From assembly GCF_030546695.1 (NCBI RefSeq), contig NZ_JAUOTP010000003.1:310001-374000 (forward strand): a stretch of DNA of 64,000 nt. The letters are read 5' to 3'. Positions within the stretch are counted from its first letter, which is position 1. The number at the start of each line of letters is the position of its first letter. Under the pieces are notes generated by a model. That model saw only the letters and a program-made list of their open reading frames with translations. It made no database searches and was not told where the DNA came from. Both the position numbers and the translations under genes were made by a program. Shown here in pieces: positions 8,787 to 17,650 of the stretch. Source of the DNA: Sphingomonas natans. GTDB taxonomy: Bacteria; Pseudomonadota; Alphaproteobacteria; Sphingomonadales; Sphingomonadaceae.

Positions 8787-9311
8787 ATGAGACATCGGCT
8801 TTTGGCTCTGGTTCTTCTCCTCGCGTCCTCTCCGGTCGATGCAGCGGGCAAGGCGCCTCCGTGTCTGCTGATCGGCGACGAAAACATTTCGGGCATGGCG
8901 CCAGCGCTGATCCGGATGATCGGCCCGTGCGCGGTTCAGGCACGGGCCGGCGCGAGCAGTACGGATGCCATGTCGTGGCCCGCGCCGGCGGCAGAGTTCA
9001 AGCTGGTGGTAATCGGGTTAGGCGCCCACGACCGCAACATGCCCCGTCTGGCACGCAATCTGACTGGCCTCCGAAAGGCGATCGAAGCCAGCCGCGTCCT
9101 CTGGTTGCGTCCGTATCGCGCGGTCGCGGGCCAGGTCGTCCAGCTCGTGGCGGAGCGTTACGCGGATGGGCTTTACGACCTTCGTCAGCTCCCTTCGCGC
9201 GACGGTGTCCGACCCGTCTCCTATACCCGGGTCGCGCAGACGATAGCCGGCGCGTCGGGCCGAAAGCGGCCAAAACTGAGGCCTGCGTCGGAGAAAACAA
9301 AGGAATGGTAG
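8787..9311 (+). CDS. Degenerate SGNH-like exported paralogue
   Basis: The 174-aa protein has a clear signal peptide (LLALVLLLASSPVDAA) and is collinear with the preceding protein. Shared landmarks are CLLxGD, VIGxG, LARNL/LSRNL, VLWLRPY/VIWLKPY and PSRDxVxP. Every catalytic position has changed: nucleophile Ser to Glu (GDE, 30-32), block Asn to His (GLGAHD) and catalytic His to Arg (SRDGVRP). It therefore probably keeps the fold but not hydrolysis, and may bind a partner or cell-wall ligand. It starts 2 nt after the upstream stop, with an AAGGTGG ribosome site in the upstream gene's end. It is the last plus-strand gene of the traI operon. Confidence 0.65.
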   Translation: MRHRLLALVLLLASSPVDAAGKAPPCLLIGDENISGMAPALIRMIGPCAVQARAGASSTDAMSWPAPAAEFKLVVIGLGAHDRNMPRLARNLTGLRKAIEASRVLWLRPYRAVAGQVVQLVAERYADGLYDLRQLPSRDGVRPVSYTRVAQTIAGASGRKRPKLRPASEKTKEW

Positions 9312-9315
9312 CGGG

Positions 9316-10089
9316 CTAGAACGCCTTTGGCCGCAATGTCGCAAGCGTGCTGTTCTCAAGGTCGGGACGCCCGTCGCCCCAGACCACGTCTGCGTGGATC
9401 GATGGTAGATCGGCTGCGGTGAGCCAGTCGTCCATGAATCGGTCTTGGTTGGCTGCCAGCCCATCGAGGTGCCGGTGTTGCAGGAACAGCATCATCGCCC
9501 GCGCAATCGACCGGGCCCACGCTACATCCCTGCGGATTATAGCTTCGAGGAGGCGTTGGCGGCCGAGCAGCGCTTCGGCGAAATTGTCCTTGTTGAGCAT
9601 TCGCATGGTCCGCCGGAACTGCGCTGGCGGGGTTACCTGCCGATGCAGTTTGGCAAGTAACGTCAATTCCTGAAGGTCTATCAGCGTCCGGTCGAAGGCC
9701 CGGAAGCTGAGCGTTAACTCTTCCGGATCGAATAGCTCAGCGTCCAGGGTGCCCTCCGCGGCGAAAATGGCCTTCTGGAGGTTGGCGATCGACTGATCGT
9801 CGGCCCTTTGGCTCCAGCACGAGGCAGCATGCTCAGCGAACATGGCCCTTAGCTCGTAGGTTTGTTTTATCTCGTCGGCTCCCCAGTCCTTTACAAAAAA
9901 AGCCTGGTTGTGATCGTTTTGGAGGTAGTCTTCCGCCTGAAGCCAAATCAGCGCGTCCAGGACGGGAGGACGCGTCATATCAAGGCGGTCCTGGATTTGG
10001 CCCACGCGCAGTTGGGATCCCGGCTTTATTGCAAGATCTAGAATCTTGCGCCGAAGAAAAAGATAGGCAATCGCGGTCTTCTTGGTCAA
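9316..10089 (-). CDS. GntR-family (FCD-type) transcriptional regulator
   Basis: The 257-aa protein has an N-terminal winged helix (residues 1-65; KPGSQLRVGQIQDRLDMTRP is the recognition region) and a mainly helical C-terminal domain like FadR/FCD ligand-binding domains (TYELRAMFAEHAASCW, then HRQVTPPAQFRRTM). FCD regulators bind small organic acids. It converges with the traI operon with only 4 nt between them, and no metabolic operon is adjacent, so its target may be itself or lie elsewhere. A 13-nt palindrome upstream could be its operator. Confidence 0.75.
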   Translation of the reverse strand: MTKKTAIAYLFLRRKILDLAIKPGSQLRVGQIQDRLDMTRPPVLDALIWLQAEDYLQNDHNQAFFVKDWGADEIKQTYELRAMFAEHAASCWSQRADDQSIANLQKAIFAAEGTLDAELFDPEELTLSFRAFDRTLIDLQELTLLAKLHRQVTPPAQFRRTMRMLNKDNFAEALLGRQRLLEAIIRRDVAWARSIARAMMLFLQHRHLDGLAANQDRFMDDWLTAADLPSIHADVVWGDGRPDLENSTLATLRPKAF

Positions 10090-10116
10090 TCTCGGTCTCC
10101 TCTCGGCGACTCGAAT

Positions 10117-10129
10117 TCATTTATAATGA
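10117..10129. promoter_or_regulatory. Candidate GntR operator
   Basis: TCATT-TAT-AATGA is an AT-rich palindrome 28 bp upstream of the GntR start codon, in otherwise GC-rich DNA. Position and symmetry fit an autoregulatory site. The sequence is not a classical FadR-type box, so this is tentative. Confidence 0.3.
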
Positions 10130-10344
10130 TGAGAAGTATGTTGAAGGAGTTATATCTGGCGCTTCGCATCAATAAGAGCCCCCAGGATCGTAAATTACAT
10201 CTTCAACGTCCGCATATTTAGGCTGGAAAGCCCTTCTCTAGTTTTTGGTCGTACGTCGCGTGCCAGCGTGCATGCTCGCATAAAAGCCAAACGGACGCTC
10301 TCCCACAACCACGATCATGGTAGTACGAGACTGCCTCAGGTATG

Positions 10345-11552
10345 TTAAAGCCTCGATGAACGGATCGTGGTTGGCGTTACTGCCGCCTCGCGTTCAGCGC
10401 CGGTGAGGCGGTACGAGGGAGCCGTTGTTTCGTTTCCGTTCGCGTAAGGATCCACTTGCAAAAGGAATTTGATCTCTGTGGGTTCAAAATTCCACTGAAT
10501 TTGATGTTTCATCGAGCCGCTGAAACTGGAATTCTGGTGAAAACGGAGCTCACTCAGCGCGCGCGTCGGACCAAGCGCAGGCCCCACGATCTTTGGCCAA
10601 AATTTGCTGGACAGTAAATATCGCGATCTCGTCGAATATTCGATATGCGGTCGATATTCACTGGGGGCCAAATAAGAGATTCTACGAGCTTCAAGAGCGG
10701 GTCCCACCTGTTGCTTGCGCATAGTGGAGCGGTCCGCCAGCACTTGAGCGAACTCGAGCACAAATTGATCTGAGCCACGGTGGGCGACGACTAGCACGAG
10801 AGGTGCCGCTACACTCGGCATCCGCGTTGCGGCCGTCTCCACGTCGATCGCTAAGACCACGGTCGGGTCGAGGCTCCTGGACTTGAATACGAGCGCGTGG
10901 GCCGCCGCTTGCCGGCCCGGGGCGCAGGCGCGTTCCAACAGCCGTTTTTGCATCGGCTTTCCGCCGTGCGTTACGAGTAGTTGAAAGAAGTCGTAGCGAA
11001 GCTTGGGGTCGGTGGTATCAATCGCAAGCGCGTCGAGCCGCTCAAGGGCGCCCTCGGGAAGGGTGCTCAGGGCTGCCAAGGGCGCGATCGCCCGAGGCGC
11101 GATAGGGAAATGATCGTCTTCTTCGTAGCGGCGACGGGAGTTTGACCACTCATCATGAGCGAGCGTCATCAGCGTTGGGACATGGTCGAGGTGCGGCTTC
11201 GATACCAGCAGGGCAACGAAGCGCTCTCTGGGCGAGGACTGCGGGGAACGGGAGCTCCTTTCAGCGCTGTCAGGATCCCGGCTTCGACACGTGGATGGTA
11301 GTAGGTTGCGTAACATTCACCGACGCGCAGGCTCCGCGCGGCAGCGAAAAATTCGATTAGCGGTTGGACTCCTTTCTCGAGACGGGAGTTGCGCTCTGCC
11401 GGGTCAACTTCGAGCGACCGGACGGCGCCGATCGAAAGCTTGTCGCCCGCCTTTAGCAGAGCTCAAACGACGGCTGCAGCGGTGACGTCGTCGCACCCTC
11501 TGACCTGCTCGACGACGGTAAGCTCGATTGATTCCTCATACGCCCGTCTCAC
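10345..11552 (-). pseudogene. Broken unknown gene with in-frame stop and frameshift
   Basis: Three collinear coding-like segments lie on the minus strand. The first (from about 11552) reads RAYEESIELTVVEQVRGCDD and ends at a TGA (11463-11465). The same frame continues as ALLKAGDKLSIGAVRSLEV and IEFFAAARSLRVGECYATYY to about 11270. Coding character then moves to another frame (RERFVALLVSKPHLDHVPTL), which runs to 10345. An ATG at 11316 in that last frame would begin with an implausible Arg/Ser-rich segment. The product would have been about 400 aa. The middle looks helical-repeat-like (KRLLERACAPGRQAAAHALV), but I do not recognise the family. Confidence 0.55.
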
Positions 11553-11648
11553 CGCTGCCTTGATGAAGCCTTGTGGTTTTTGGGGTCGGGGCGTCCGGAC
11601 GTGCGCAGGTCCGTCTGGTCAGGATTAAGCGAGATATAGACGACTTAC

Positions 11649-11677
11649 ATAGTTCTATACGAATCGCCTAGAACTAT
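11649..11677. promoter_or_regulatory. 9-bp inverted repeat before the ATPase gene
   Basis: ATAGTTCTA (11649-11657) and TAGAACTAT (11669-11677) are perfect inverted copies separated by 11 nt, with half-site centres 20 bp apart. The second half ends 14 nt before the ATPase ATG, so a bound dimer would block translation or transcription start. The AT-rich patch is conspicuous in GC-rich DNA and may also include promoter elements. An attachment-site role is an alternative. Confidence 0.5.
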
Positions 11678-11691
11678 ATAAACGGCTTAGA

Positions 11692-12891
11692 ATGGACCCA
11701 CGCCGCAATCCCTTTTCGCCTGGCGCGGGTAGCCGACCGCCCGAACTTGCTGGCCGAGAGAACGTCCTCGAAACCGTTGCAATCGCGCTCGACCGCATCC
11801 GTAGCGGCCGTCATGCGCAGAGCATGATTCTGCTCGGCTTGCGGGGGGTTGGCAAGACGGTGCTCCTCAACGCGATGCGTCGGGCAGCGGACGGCGAGGG
11901 CATTTTGAGCGTGCCGATCGAGGCACCAGAGGGTCAGTCGCTTCCCGCCATGCTGGTTCCGGCGCTCCGCACCGCCATGCTGAAGCTTGATCGCGGGCAG
12001 GCGGCGATGACGCTGGCCAAGCGGGGTCTGGGAGCGCTCGCCCGGTTCGTGAAGGCGTTCAAGCTAAGCTACGGTGAACTGGAGGCTTCGCTCAACCTTG
12101 GCGTGATAGGGGTTGCTGACAACGGCGATCTCGAAGCCGATCTGATCGATCTGATCGACCTCGCCGGGGCGGCGGCAGGGGAGCGCAAGACGGCTCTCGT
12201 GCTGTTCATCGATGAACTGCAATATGTGCCTGAACGTGAGCTCGCGGCATTGATCACGGCGCTTCACCGCGCTCGCCAAAATGATCGCCCTATCACGTTG
12301 GTCGCCGCCGGCCTCCCGCAACTGGCCGGGCAAATGGGCAAGGCAAAGTCTTATGCCGAGCGGCTGTTTTTGTTCACCAGCATCGGTCCGCTTGGGGACG
12401 ACGCTGCCGCTTCCGCCATCGTCCATCCGATCGAGGCGGAGGAATGTGCCATCGAGCCGGACGCGGTCGCGAGGATCCTCGCCGTTACCGAGGGCTATCC
12501 CTATTTTCTGCAGGAATGGGGCAAGCAATGCTGGGACGCGGCCGATGCTTGCCCGATTACGGCAGCGGACGTCGACCTCGCCCACCCGACCGCGATCGCC
12601 GCACTCGACGACAGTTTCTTCCGTGTCCGCTTCGACCGGCTCACGCCGTCGGAGAAGCGCTACCTGCGCGGGATGGCCGATCTGGGGGAGGGGCCCTTCG
12701 CCTCGACGGCCATCGCCGATCATATCGGCCGCAAGCCTTCCAGCTTCGGACCCGTGCGCGCGTCGCTGATTGCCAAAGGCATGATCTACACGCCGGGCTA
12801 CGGGGAGACGGCGTTCACCGTGCCGATGTTCGGCGCGTTCATGCGCAGAGCGATGCCGGTCGCGGATGGTGCGGCGGGGCAGGGGGAATAG
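11692..12891 (+). CDS. AAA/STAND-type ATP-binding protein
   Basis: The 399-aa protein has Walker A GLRGVGKT (49-56) and Walker B LFIDE (171-175), followed by a sensor-like segment (ITLVAAGLPQLAGQM). The C-terminus is winged-helix-like (LTPSEKRYLRGMADLGEG, then TAIADHIGRKPSSFGPVRAS). This is the layout of the ORC/Cdc6-like archaeal-type ATPases often found on integrated elements. Function is uncertain: DNA-transaction ATPase or conflict-system switch. It starts just after an inverted repeat and runs directly into a remnant gene at 12892 (stop and next ATG abut). Confidence 0.7.
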   Translation: MDPRRNPFSPGAGSRPPELAGRENVLETVAIALDRIRSGRHAQSMILLGLRGVGKTVLLNAMRRAADGEGILSVPIEAPEGQSLPAMLVPALRTAMLKLDRGQAAMTLAKRGLGALARFVKAFKLSYGELEASLNLGVIGVADNGDLEADLIDLIDLAGAAAGERKTALVLFIDELQYVPERELAALITALHRARQNDRPITLVAAGLPQLAGQMGKAKSYAERLFLFTSIGPLGDDAAASAIVHPIEAEECAIEPDAVARILAVTEGYPYFLQEWGKQCWDAADACPITAADVDLAHPTAIAALDDSFFRVRFDRLTPSEKRYLRGMADLGEGPFASTAIADHIGRKPSSFGPVRASLIAKGMIYTPGYGETAFTVPMFGAFMRRAMPVADGAAGQGE

Positions 12892-13241
12892 ATGCGCGCA
12901 GCCGAGTTCAGAGAGTCGTTGGGCAAGCGTCTCTGGAAAGGGGAACCTCTTACCAAAAAGGCTACCGATAATCGGGTCCGGCGAAGCCGGCGGGCAGAAC
13001 GCGGCTGCAGGGCCTGGGGTTTCCATATGAGACCCTCGATCAGGTGTTTGATAACGGGAAGTGGGAGGAGTTGCTCGCGCGCCTGGTGACGCGCCATTAT
13101 CACGGGTACCGCATCGACCATTCCAATCGGGGCGCGCAGCGCGAAGCCGTCTATACGATCGCGCCGGATGTGCGGCTGACGTTAGCGCGCAGCAATCGAG
13201 ATGGTGCGTATTTACTGCGCAGCAAATATCGCCCCGAATAG
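12892..13241 (+). pseudogene. Remnant of a winged-helix gene (partial copy of the 23098 gene)
   Basis: The C-terminal part (13080-13190) reads RHYHGYRIDHSNRGAQREAV and YTIAPDVRLTLA. This is nearly identical to the end of the intact 183-aa protein at 23098-23649. Upstream, coding signal changes frame: MRAAEFRESLGKRLWKGEPL from 12892, then GFPYETLDQVFDNGKWEELL in another frame from about 13020. The region looks like pieces of two genes joined, with at least one frameshift. Its 3' end merges into a 22-bp palindrome, as in the intact copy. Confidence 0.6.
13208..13229. repeat. 22-bp palindrome, copy A
   Basis: This near-perfect palindrome is centred on CTGCGCAG with arms GTATTTA and CAAATAT; one internal mismatch pair breaks the inner 20 bp. 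It matches copies B (23653) and C (25881) of a family whose half-site consensus is TTATTCACTGC. It sits just beyond the homology to the winged-helix gene, as copy B does. Confidence 0.6.
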
Positions 13242-13330
13242 TAAGCCTTGATGCACATACGATAATTGCAGTTATCACATAAGCGGAATTGCCCCCTCTT
13301 TATAAGGTGAGCTACACGGCGGCGGTGGAA

Positions 13331-14578
13331 ATGAACGCGACCGATCCGATCGATGCCCCTCGAAACGGCCAGCTTCCCGTTCCGGCGCCAGCGGATGCGC
13401 GCGTTACCGTAGCGACGATGCCGGAGATCGCCTGGACGGCGACCCAGATGCGGGCAGGCGCGCGCATCGTCATCAACGAGGCATTGATTGCCGCATTTCA
13501 GGCGGCGAGTTCGCCGCATTCGATCCGGGCGCTGAAGAACGACCTTGAAGCCTTCGATGCCTGGTGCCGGCGCACCAACCGGATAGCCCTGCCGGCGTCC
13601 CCAGAAATCGTTGCTGATTATCTCGACTCCCGGGCAGGGCAGGGGGCGAAGCCTGCCTCGCTTGGGCGCTACAAGGCGTCGATCGCGAAGATCCACCAGC
13701 TGCTCGACCTTAAGGACCCGACGCAGGCCGAGCTGGTCAAGCTGCGCCTGCGCGCCATTCGGCGGGAGAAGGGCACCGCCCAGGCCCAGGCGCGGCCGCT
13801 TCGCTTCAAGGGGCCGGTCCGCGATGTCGAGCGGGACAAGCGACGCGGGATCAACGTCGCGGCGCTGCTGGAGGCCTGTGATGGCGATCTGCCCGACTTG
13901 CGCGACCGCGCCTTGCTGTCGGTGGCCTATGACACCGGTCTGCGCGCGTCGGAGCTCACTGCCGTCGCCGTCGAGCATATCGTCGAGGCACTTGATCCCG
14001 ACGCGCGGCTTTTGAAAATCCACCGTAGCAAGGGCGATCAGGAAGGGGAGGGGGCGACCGCCTTCCTGTCGCCGCGCTCCGTGAAAGCGATCGCGGCGTG
14101 GACCGAGGCGGCCGACATCGCCTCCGGCCCGCTGTTTCGGCGAGTGCAGGTGCGGCGCTACAAAGCCCGCGCTGCCGTGAAGGGCCGGCGGATCGACAGT
14201 ATCTCGAGCCGCGAGCGTTGGGATTTGCGCAAGACGCTCTCGAAGCCTGCGGTGCCGGCCCGGGTCGAACATGATGTTGGTTCAGCAGCTTTACACCCCG
14301 GCTCGATCGGGCCGATCTTTCGGTCGATCATCCAGCGGGCATTCGACCGCGGTGCGCTTGGAGACCTGACGGCCGAGGACCTGGCGCGGCTGCTCAAGGG
14401 GATCAGCGCGCACTCGACACGGGTAGGGCTCAACCAGGACCTGTTCGCAGCGGGCGAAGATCTGGCCGGCATCATGGACGCTCTGCGCTGGAAGAGCCCA
14501 CGCATGCCCCTCGCGTACAATCGAAACCTGGCCGCTGAGGCCGGCGCCGTCGGCCGGCTGATGAGGCGACTCGAATGA
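13331..14578 (+). CDS. Tyrosine recombinase/integrase
   Basis: About 415 aa. The N-terminal SAM-like domain contains SSPHSIRALKNDLEAFDAWC. The catalytic domain has Arg I in DTGLRASEL, the HxxR box as HSTRVGL and the nucleophile Tyr in LAYNRNL. Such enzymes integrate or resolve mobile DNA. ATG 13331 is chosen over an upstream TTG (13289); the true start could be either. The central insertion (VRRYKARAAVKGRRIDSISS) is longer than in XerC/D. The gene ends in an ATGA overlap with a frame leading into the ABC-3C operon, suggesting shared transcription. Confidence 0.85.
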   Translation: MNATDPIDAPRNGQLPVPAPADARVTVATMPEIAWTATQMRAGARIVINEALIAAFQAASSPHSIRALKNDLEAFDAWCRRTNRIALPASPEIVADYLDSRAGQGAKPASLGRYKASIAKIHQLLDLKDPTQAELVKLRLRAIRREKGTAQAQARPLRFKGPVRDVERDKRRGINVAALLEACDGDLPDLRDRALLSVAYDTGLRASELTAVAVEHIVEALDPDARLLKIHRSKGDQEGEGATAFLSPRSVKAIAAWTEAADIASGPLFRRVQVRRYKARAAVKGRRIDSISSRERWDLRKTLSKPAVPARVEHDVGSAALHPGSIGPIFRSIIQRAFDRGALGDLTAEDLARLLKGISAHSTRVGLNQDLFAAGEDLAGIMDALRWKSPRMPLAYNRNLAAEAGAVGRLMRRLE

Positions 14579-14706
14579 CGCCGCCGGGCATCATTGCCTG
14601 CGCCTCGCTTTGGTCCGGCCCCGAAAGAGCGGTCGGCTTACCGTCCGAAACGTTCGACAGTCCCGTGTTCGATCGATACGTCGGTATCGGGGAGAGCACA
14701 CCGCGA

Positions 14707-15630
14707 ATGGACGAGTTTGATTGGGAATGGCAGCGGCTGCGCGCCGAATCGGACCTCAAAGATCTTGAGGGTGACGCATTCGAAACGCGGTTTCAGTCCG
14801 TCGCGAAGGCGCTCTGGAACGAGGACTTCACGCCCACCATTCCTATGGGCCGTCGCGGCGACCTGAAGTGCGATGGCTTCCGGAGCTCAACCGGGACGGT
14901 CTACCAGTGCTATGGCCCGCGCTACGGGCAGACGAACGTCGACGACGCTCTCGCGAAAATCGACGAGGATTTTCGTGGAGCGAAGGCGCATTGGGGCACT
15001 CGGCTTCGAGAGTGGAAGTTCGTCGTCAATCTTTACCGCGACAAGCTGCCCTCGGAACTTGTGCGCAAAATTGAGCAGCTCGCCGAGGAACTCGACGTGC
15101 CGGCTGGGTCGCTCACGCGATCCGATATCCTGGAACTGATCAAGAGCCTTCCGGCCGAGGACCGCGTACGGCTTTACGGCCGCGCGCCCCGGGCCACCGA
15201 CATGGCGCGGATCACCTACGCGAACCTCGGGCGAGCGCTCACCCTGATCCGTCGCGCCATCGCCACCGATCCCAACGAGCCCGTACCGCTTTCCGCCGAT
15301 CTTGCGACCAAGGTAACCTTCAATGCGCTATCCGATGCGACGCGCCACTTCCTGTCGATCGGCCAGACCGGCGTCGCCAAAGTCGAGGAGTATCTCCGCG
15401 ACCAGCCCGACCCCGAGGAACCCGAACGCATGGCTCAGGGGTTCAAGGCGCGCTACGCAGAATGCGTCACCTCCGGCCTTGAACCCGATCACACATTCAG
15501 GGAAATGGTGATCTTCGCAGGCGGCGGCACGGGCGAAGCGGAGCGCGACACCGCAGCTTTGGCGATCGTGACCCGCTTTTTCGTGACGTGCCAGATATTT
15601 GAGATTCCAGTTGTGAGCGTTGTGCCGTGA
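14707..15630 (+). CDS. ABC-3C system nuclease-like component
   Basis: About 307 aa from ATG 14707, preceded by GGGGAGAG; an earlier ATG at 14575 overlaps the integrase stop. The N-terminal half has FQSVAKALW, GRRGDLKCDGF and VYQCYGPRYG. This GD-x-K-x-D-G plus Q-x-Y pattern is seen in restriction-endonuclease-like domains. The C-terminal half is helical and resembles the C-terminal regions that define ABC three-component (ABC-3C) effectors. The next two genes are recognisable ABC-3C parts and overlap it, so it is very likely the effector. Cleavage of invading DNA is inferred. Confidence 0.7.
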   Translation: MDEFDWEWQRLRAESDLKDLEGDAFETRFQSVAKALWNEDFTPTIPMGRRGDLKCDGFRSSTGTVYQCYGPRYGQTNVDDALAKIDEDFRGAKAHWGTRLREWKFVVNLYRDKLPSELVRKIEQLAEELDVPAGSLTRSDILELIKSLPAEDRVRLYGRAPRATDMARITYANLGRALTLIRRAIATDPNEPVPLSADLATKVTFNALSDATRHFLSIGQTGVAKVEEYLRDQPDPEEPERMAQGFKARYAECVTSGLEPDHTFREMVIFAGGGTGEAERDTAALAIVTRFFVTCQIFEIPVVSVVP

Positions 15631-15869
15631 TTCTTCCAACGAAGAATATCAGTCCGGATCGGGCCCTGCTCACGCTGGCAGGCAAGGTCTTCGACGGGCT
15701 CGGATCTCCGCGCACGGTTTCCGGCGTCTGGGATGAATTTCGCAAGCAGCAGGAGGCTCGCCCGGTCTCCTACGCCTTCTTCATCCTCGCGATCGATCTG
15801 CTTTTCCTCATGAAGCTGGTTTCGCTCGGCGACGACGGGTTGATCCGTCGCCGTGCCGGAGCGCAGTGA
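15627..15869 (+). CDS. ABC-three component system middle component 6
   Basis: This 80-aa protein starts MILPTKNISPDRALLTLAGK. The MILPTK-x-I-x-P-x-RALL opening and the SYAFFILAIDLLFLMKLVSL segment are typical of the small middle component MC6 of ABC-3C systems. These proteins are thought to bridge the ABC ATPase and the effector. It overlaps the upstream effector gene and the downstream ATPase gene by 4 nt each, so the three are translated together. Confidence 0.8.
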   Translation: MILPTKNISPDRALLTLAGKVFDGLGSPRTVSGVWDEFRKQQEARPVSYAFFILAIDLLFLMKLVSLGDDGLIRRRAGAQ

Positions 15870-17611
15870 TGCTGCACCGCCTCACAGCGGATCGAGACGG
15901 CTTCAGGTCGCTGACCTTCCGGCCCGGCCTTAACATCATCCTCGCGACGCGAGCCGACGGCGGCGACACAGACAGCAGCCGCGCCAGCGAGAGGCGCAGC
16001 CGCAACGGCGCCGGCAAGTCGAGCACCATCGATCTGATCCACTTCCTTCTCGGCGGCAAAGCCGAGGGTGCCCTCGCGGCGGCCGCCGTCGCCGAATGGA
16101 ATTTTTCGCTCGACGTCGATGTCGGCGCCGAACGGATCGAGGTCACGCGTAGCGTCGCCAACGCCAAACAGGTCTTCATCCGCTCCGCCAAGACCGGGGT
16201 GGATCGCATCCAGAACGCCCAATGGTGTAAACGGCTTGGCGAAGAGTGGTTCGGGCTCCGCGAGAAGCGTGGCAACGGCGATGTCTCGTACCGGCAGCTC
16301 GTCAGCTATTTTGCGCGCCGCAAGCGAGATGGTGGACTCGACAGCCCGATCCGGACCTTTCGCAACCAGTCGACCGCTTCGGCTGAAACCTCCCTCGCAC
16401 ACCTGTTCGGCCTAGACGCCGAACTAGTGCGCCGCCTGCACCAGTCAAAGGCGGCGCTCAAACAGACGAAGGATGCGCAGACCGCGCTGGCGGCCCTGGA
16501 TAAGGCTGCGGCTGAGGGGACCAAACGCGCCGACCTTGAGGCTCAGATCGAAGCGCAGATCGCTTCGGTTAAACTCGGACGCGATCGTCTGGCCGAGCGC
16601 ATCGAAGCCTTCAATGTTCTACCCGCCTTTCGCGAGCTGGAACGCGAACTCGCAGGCTTGAACCAGGACTTCCGCGACCTGTCCGACGGCGACGTGATCG
16701 ATCAGGAAGCGATCGACGTGAACGTGCGATTCCTGGAAGCCGAGACCTTTACCGAGGCGCCGGACATCGCCCGTCTGTTTGACGAGGCCAGGATCGTGTT
16801 CCCGGACCTCGTGACCGATCGCTACGACGAGGTCCACCGCTTCCACGAGAAGTTGCTCGAGAACCGGCAATCCCATCTGCAAAACGAAATCGCCGCGGCG
16901 CAGCAGCGGATCGCCACCCGTCAGCCCCGTCGCGAGCTGATCGAAGCGCGCCGCCGCGACATTACGCGGTCGTTGCGCGCGAGCGGTCCTGCCGACGAAC
17001 TCCTGCGGCTGCGCGATGAGCTTTCCGGACGCGAGTCCGAGCTCAAGCAGCTCGAGGGGCGTCTGCAGGAGGCTCGAAAGCTCGAGGAACGTGCCGAGGC
17101 GCTTGAGCGTGAGGTGGAGGACGCTGTTCGCGCGCTGCGCCAGGACCGCCGCGAGCGATCGACGATCGTCGACACAGCGAGCCGTACCTTCTCGGAGATC
17201 TCGGAACGCCTCTACGAGAAGCCTGGCCAGCTTGCCATTTCGGCGACCGATACGGGCCTGCGTTTCCTCCCGCAGACACCCGCCGATGGCAGCGCCGGCG
17301 TGATGAGCATGGAGGTATTCTGCTTCGACCTCACCCTCGCCGCGCTGGCTAAAGGACGCGGCGAAGGCCCAGGCTTCATCATCCACGACAGCCACCTGTT
17401 CGAGCCCGTTGACGGGCGTCAATTCGCCCGCGCCCTGCAAATCGCCGCCGACTTCTCGCAGAGCACAGGCATCCAATATGTGGCGCTTCTCAACTCGGAT
17501 GAACTTGTCCGAGCCGAGCGTGAGAGCGGCGCCAGCTTCGCCAACTATGTCCTCGAAACTGAGCTTTCGGACACACCCGATGGCGGCCTCTTCGGGATTC
17601 GCTTCGACTAG
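15866..17611 (+). CDS. ABC-3C SMC-like ATPase (DUF2326)
   Basis: The 581-aa SMC/RecN-like ABC ATPase has an N-terminal P-loop RNGAGKSS (about 46-53) followed by IDLIHFLLGG. A long coiled coil covers roughly residues 190-440 (for example ELKQLEGRLQEARKLEERAE). The C-terminal lobe carries IIHDSHLFEPVDGRQ. In DUF2326 proteins this HDSH replaces a standard Walker B, so the match is specific. It probably senses or clamps nucleic acid and controls the nuclease-like partner. It ends the plus-strand operon, 39 nt from a convergent gene. Confidence 0.85.
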   Translation: MMLHRLTADRDGFRSLTFRPGLNIILATRADGGDTDSSRASERRSRNGAGKSSTIDLIHFLLGGKAEGALAAAAVAEWNFSLDVDVGAERIEVTRSVANAKQVFIRSAKTGVDRIQNAQWCKRLGEEWFGLREKRGNGDVSYRQLVSYFARRKRDGGLDSPIRTFRNQSTASAETSLAHLFGLDAELVRRLHQSKAALKQTKDAQTALAALDKAAAEGTKRADLEAQIEAQIASVKLGRDRLAERIEAFNVLPAFRELERELAGLNQDFRDLSDGDVIDQEAIDVNVRFLEAETFTEAPDIARLFDEARIVFPDLVTDRYDEVHRFHEKLLENRQSHLQNEIAAAQQRIATRQPRRELIEARRRDITRSLRASGPADELLRLRDELSGRESELKQLEGRLQEARKLEERAEALEREVEDAVRALRQDRRERSTIVDTASRTFSEISERLYEKPGQLAISATDTGLRFLPQTPADGSAGVMSMEVFCFDLTLAALAKGRGEGPGFIIHDSHLFEPVDGRQFARALQIAADFSQSTGIQYVALLNSDELVRAERESGASFANYVLETELSDTPDGGLFGIRFD

Positions 17612-17650
17612 GGCGCCGCGCGATGCCGGTCCATTTCATCGAGGAACAGG

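Noticed and set aside
16619-17476. A 285-aa minus-strand frame opposite the DUF2326 gene
   Set aside because: It mirrors a long coiled-coil gene of high GC3, a common cause of long antisense frames.
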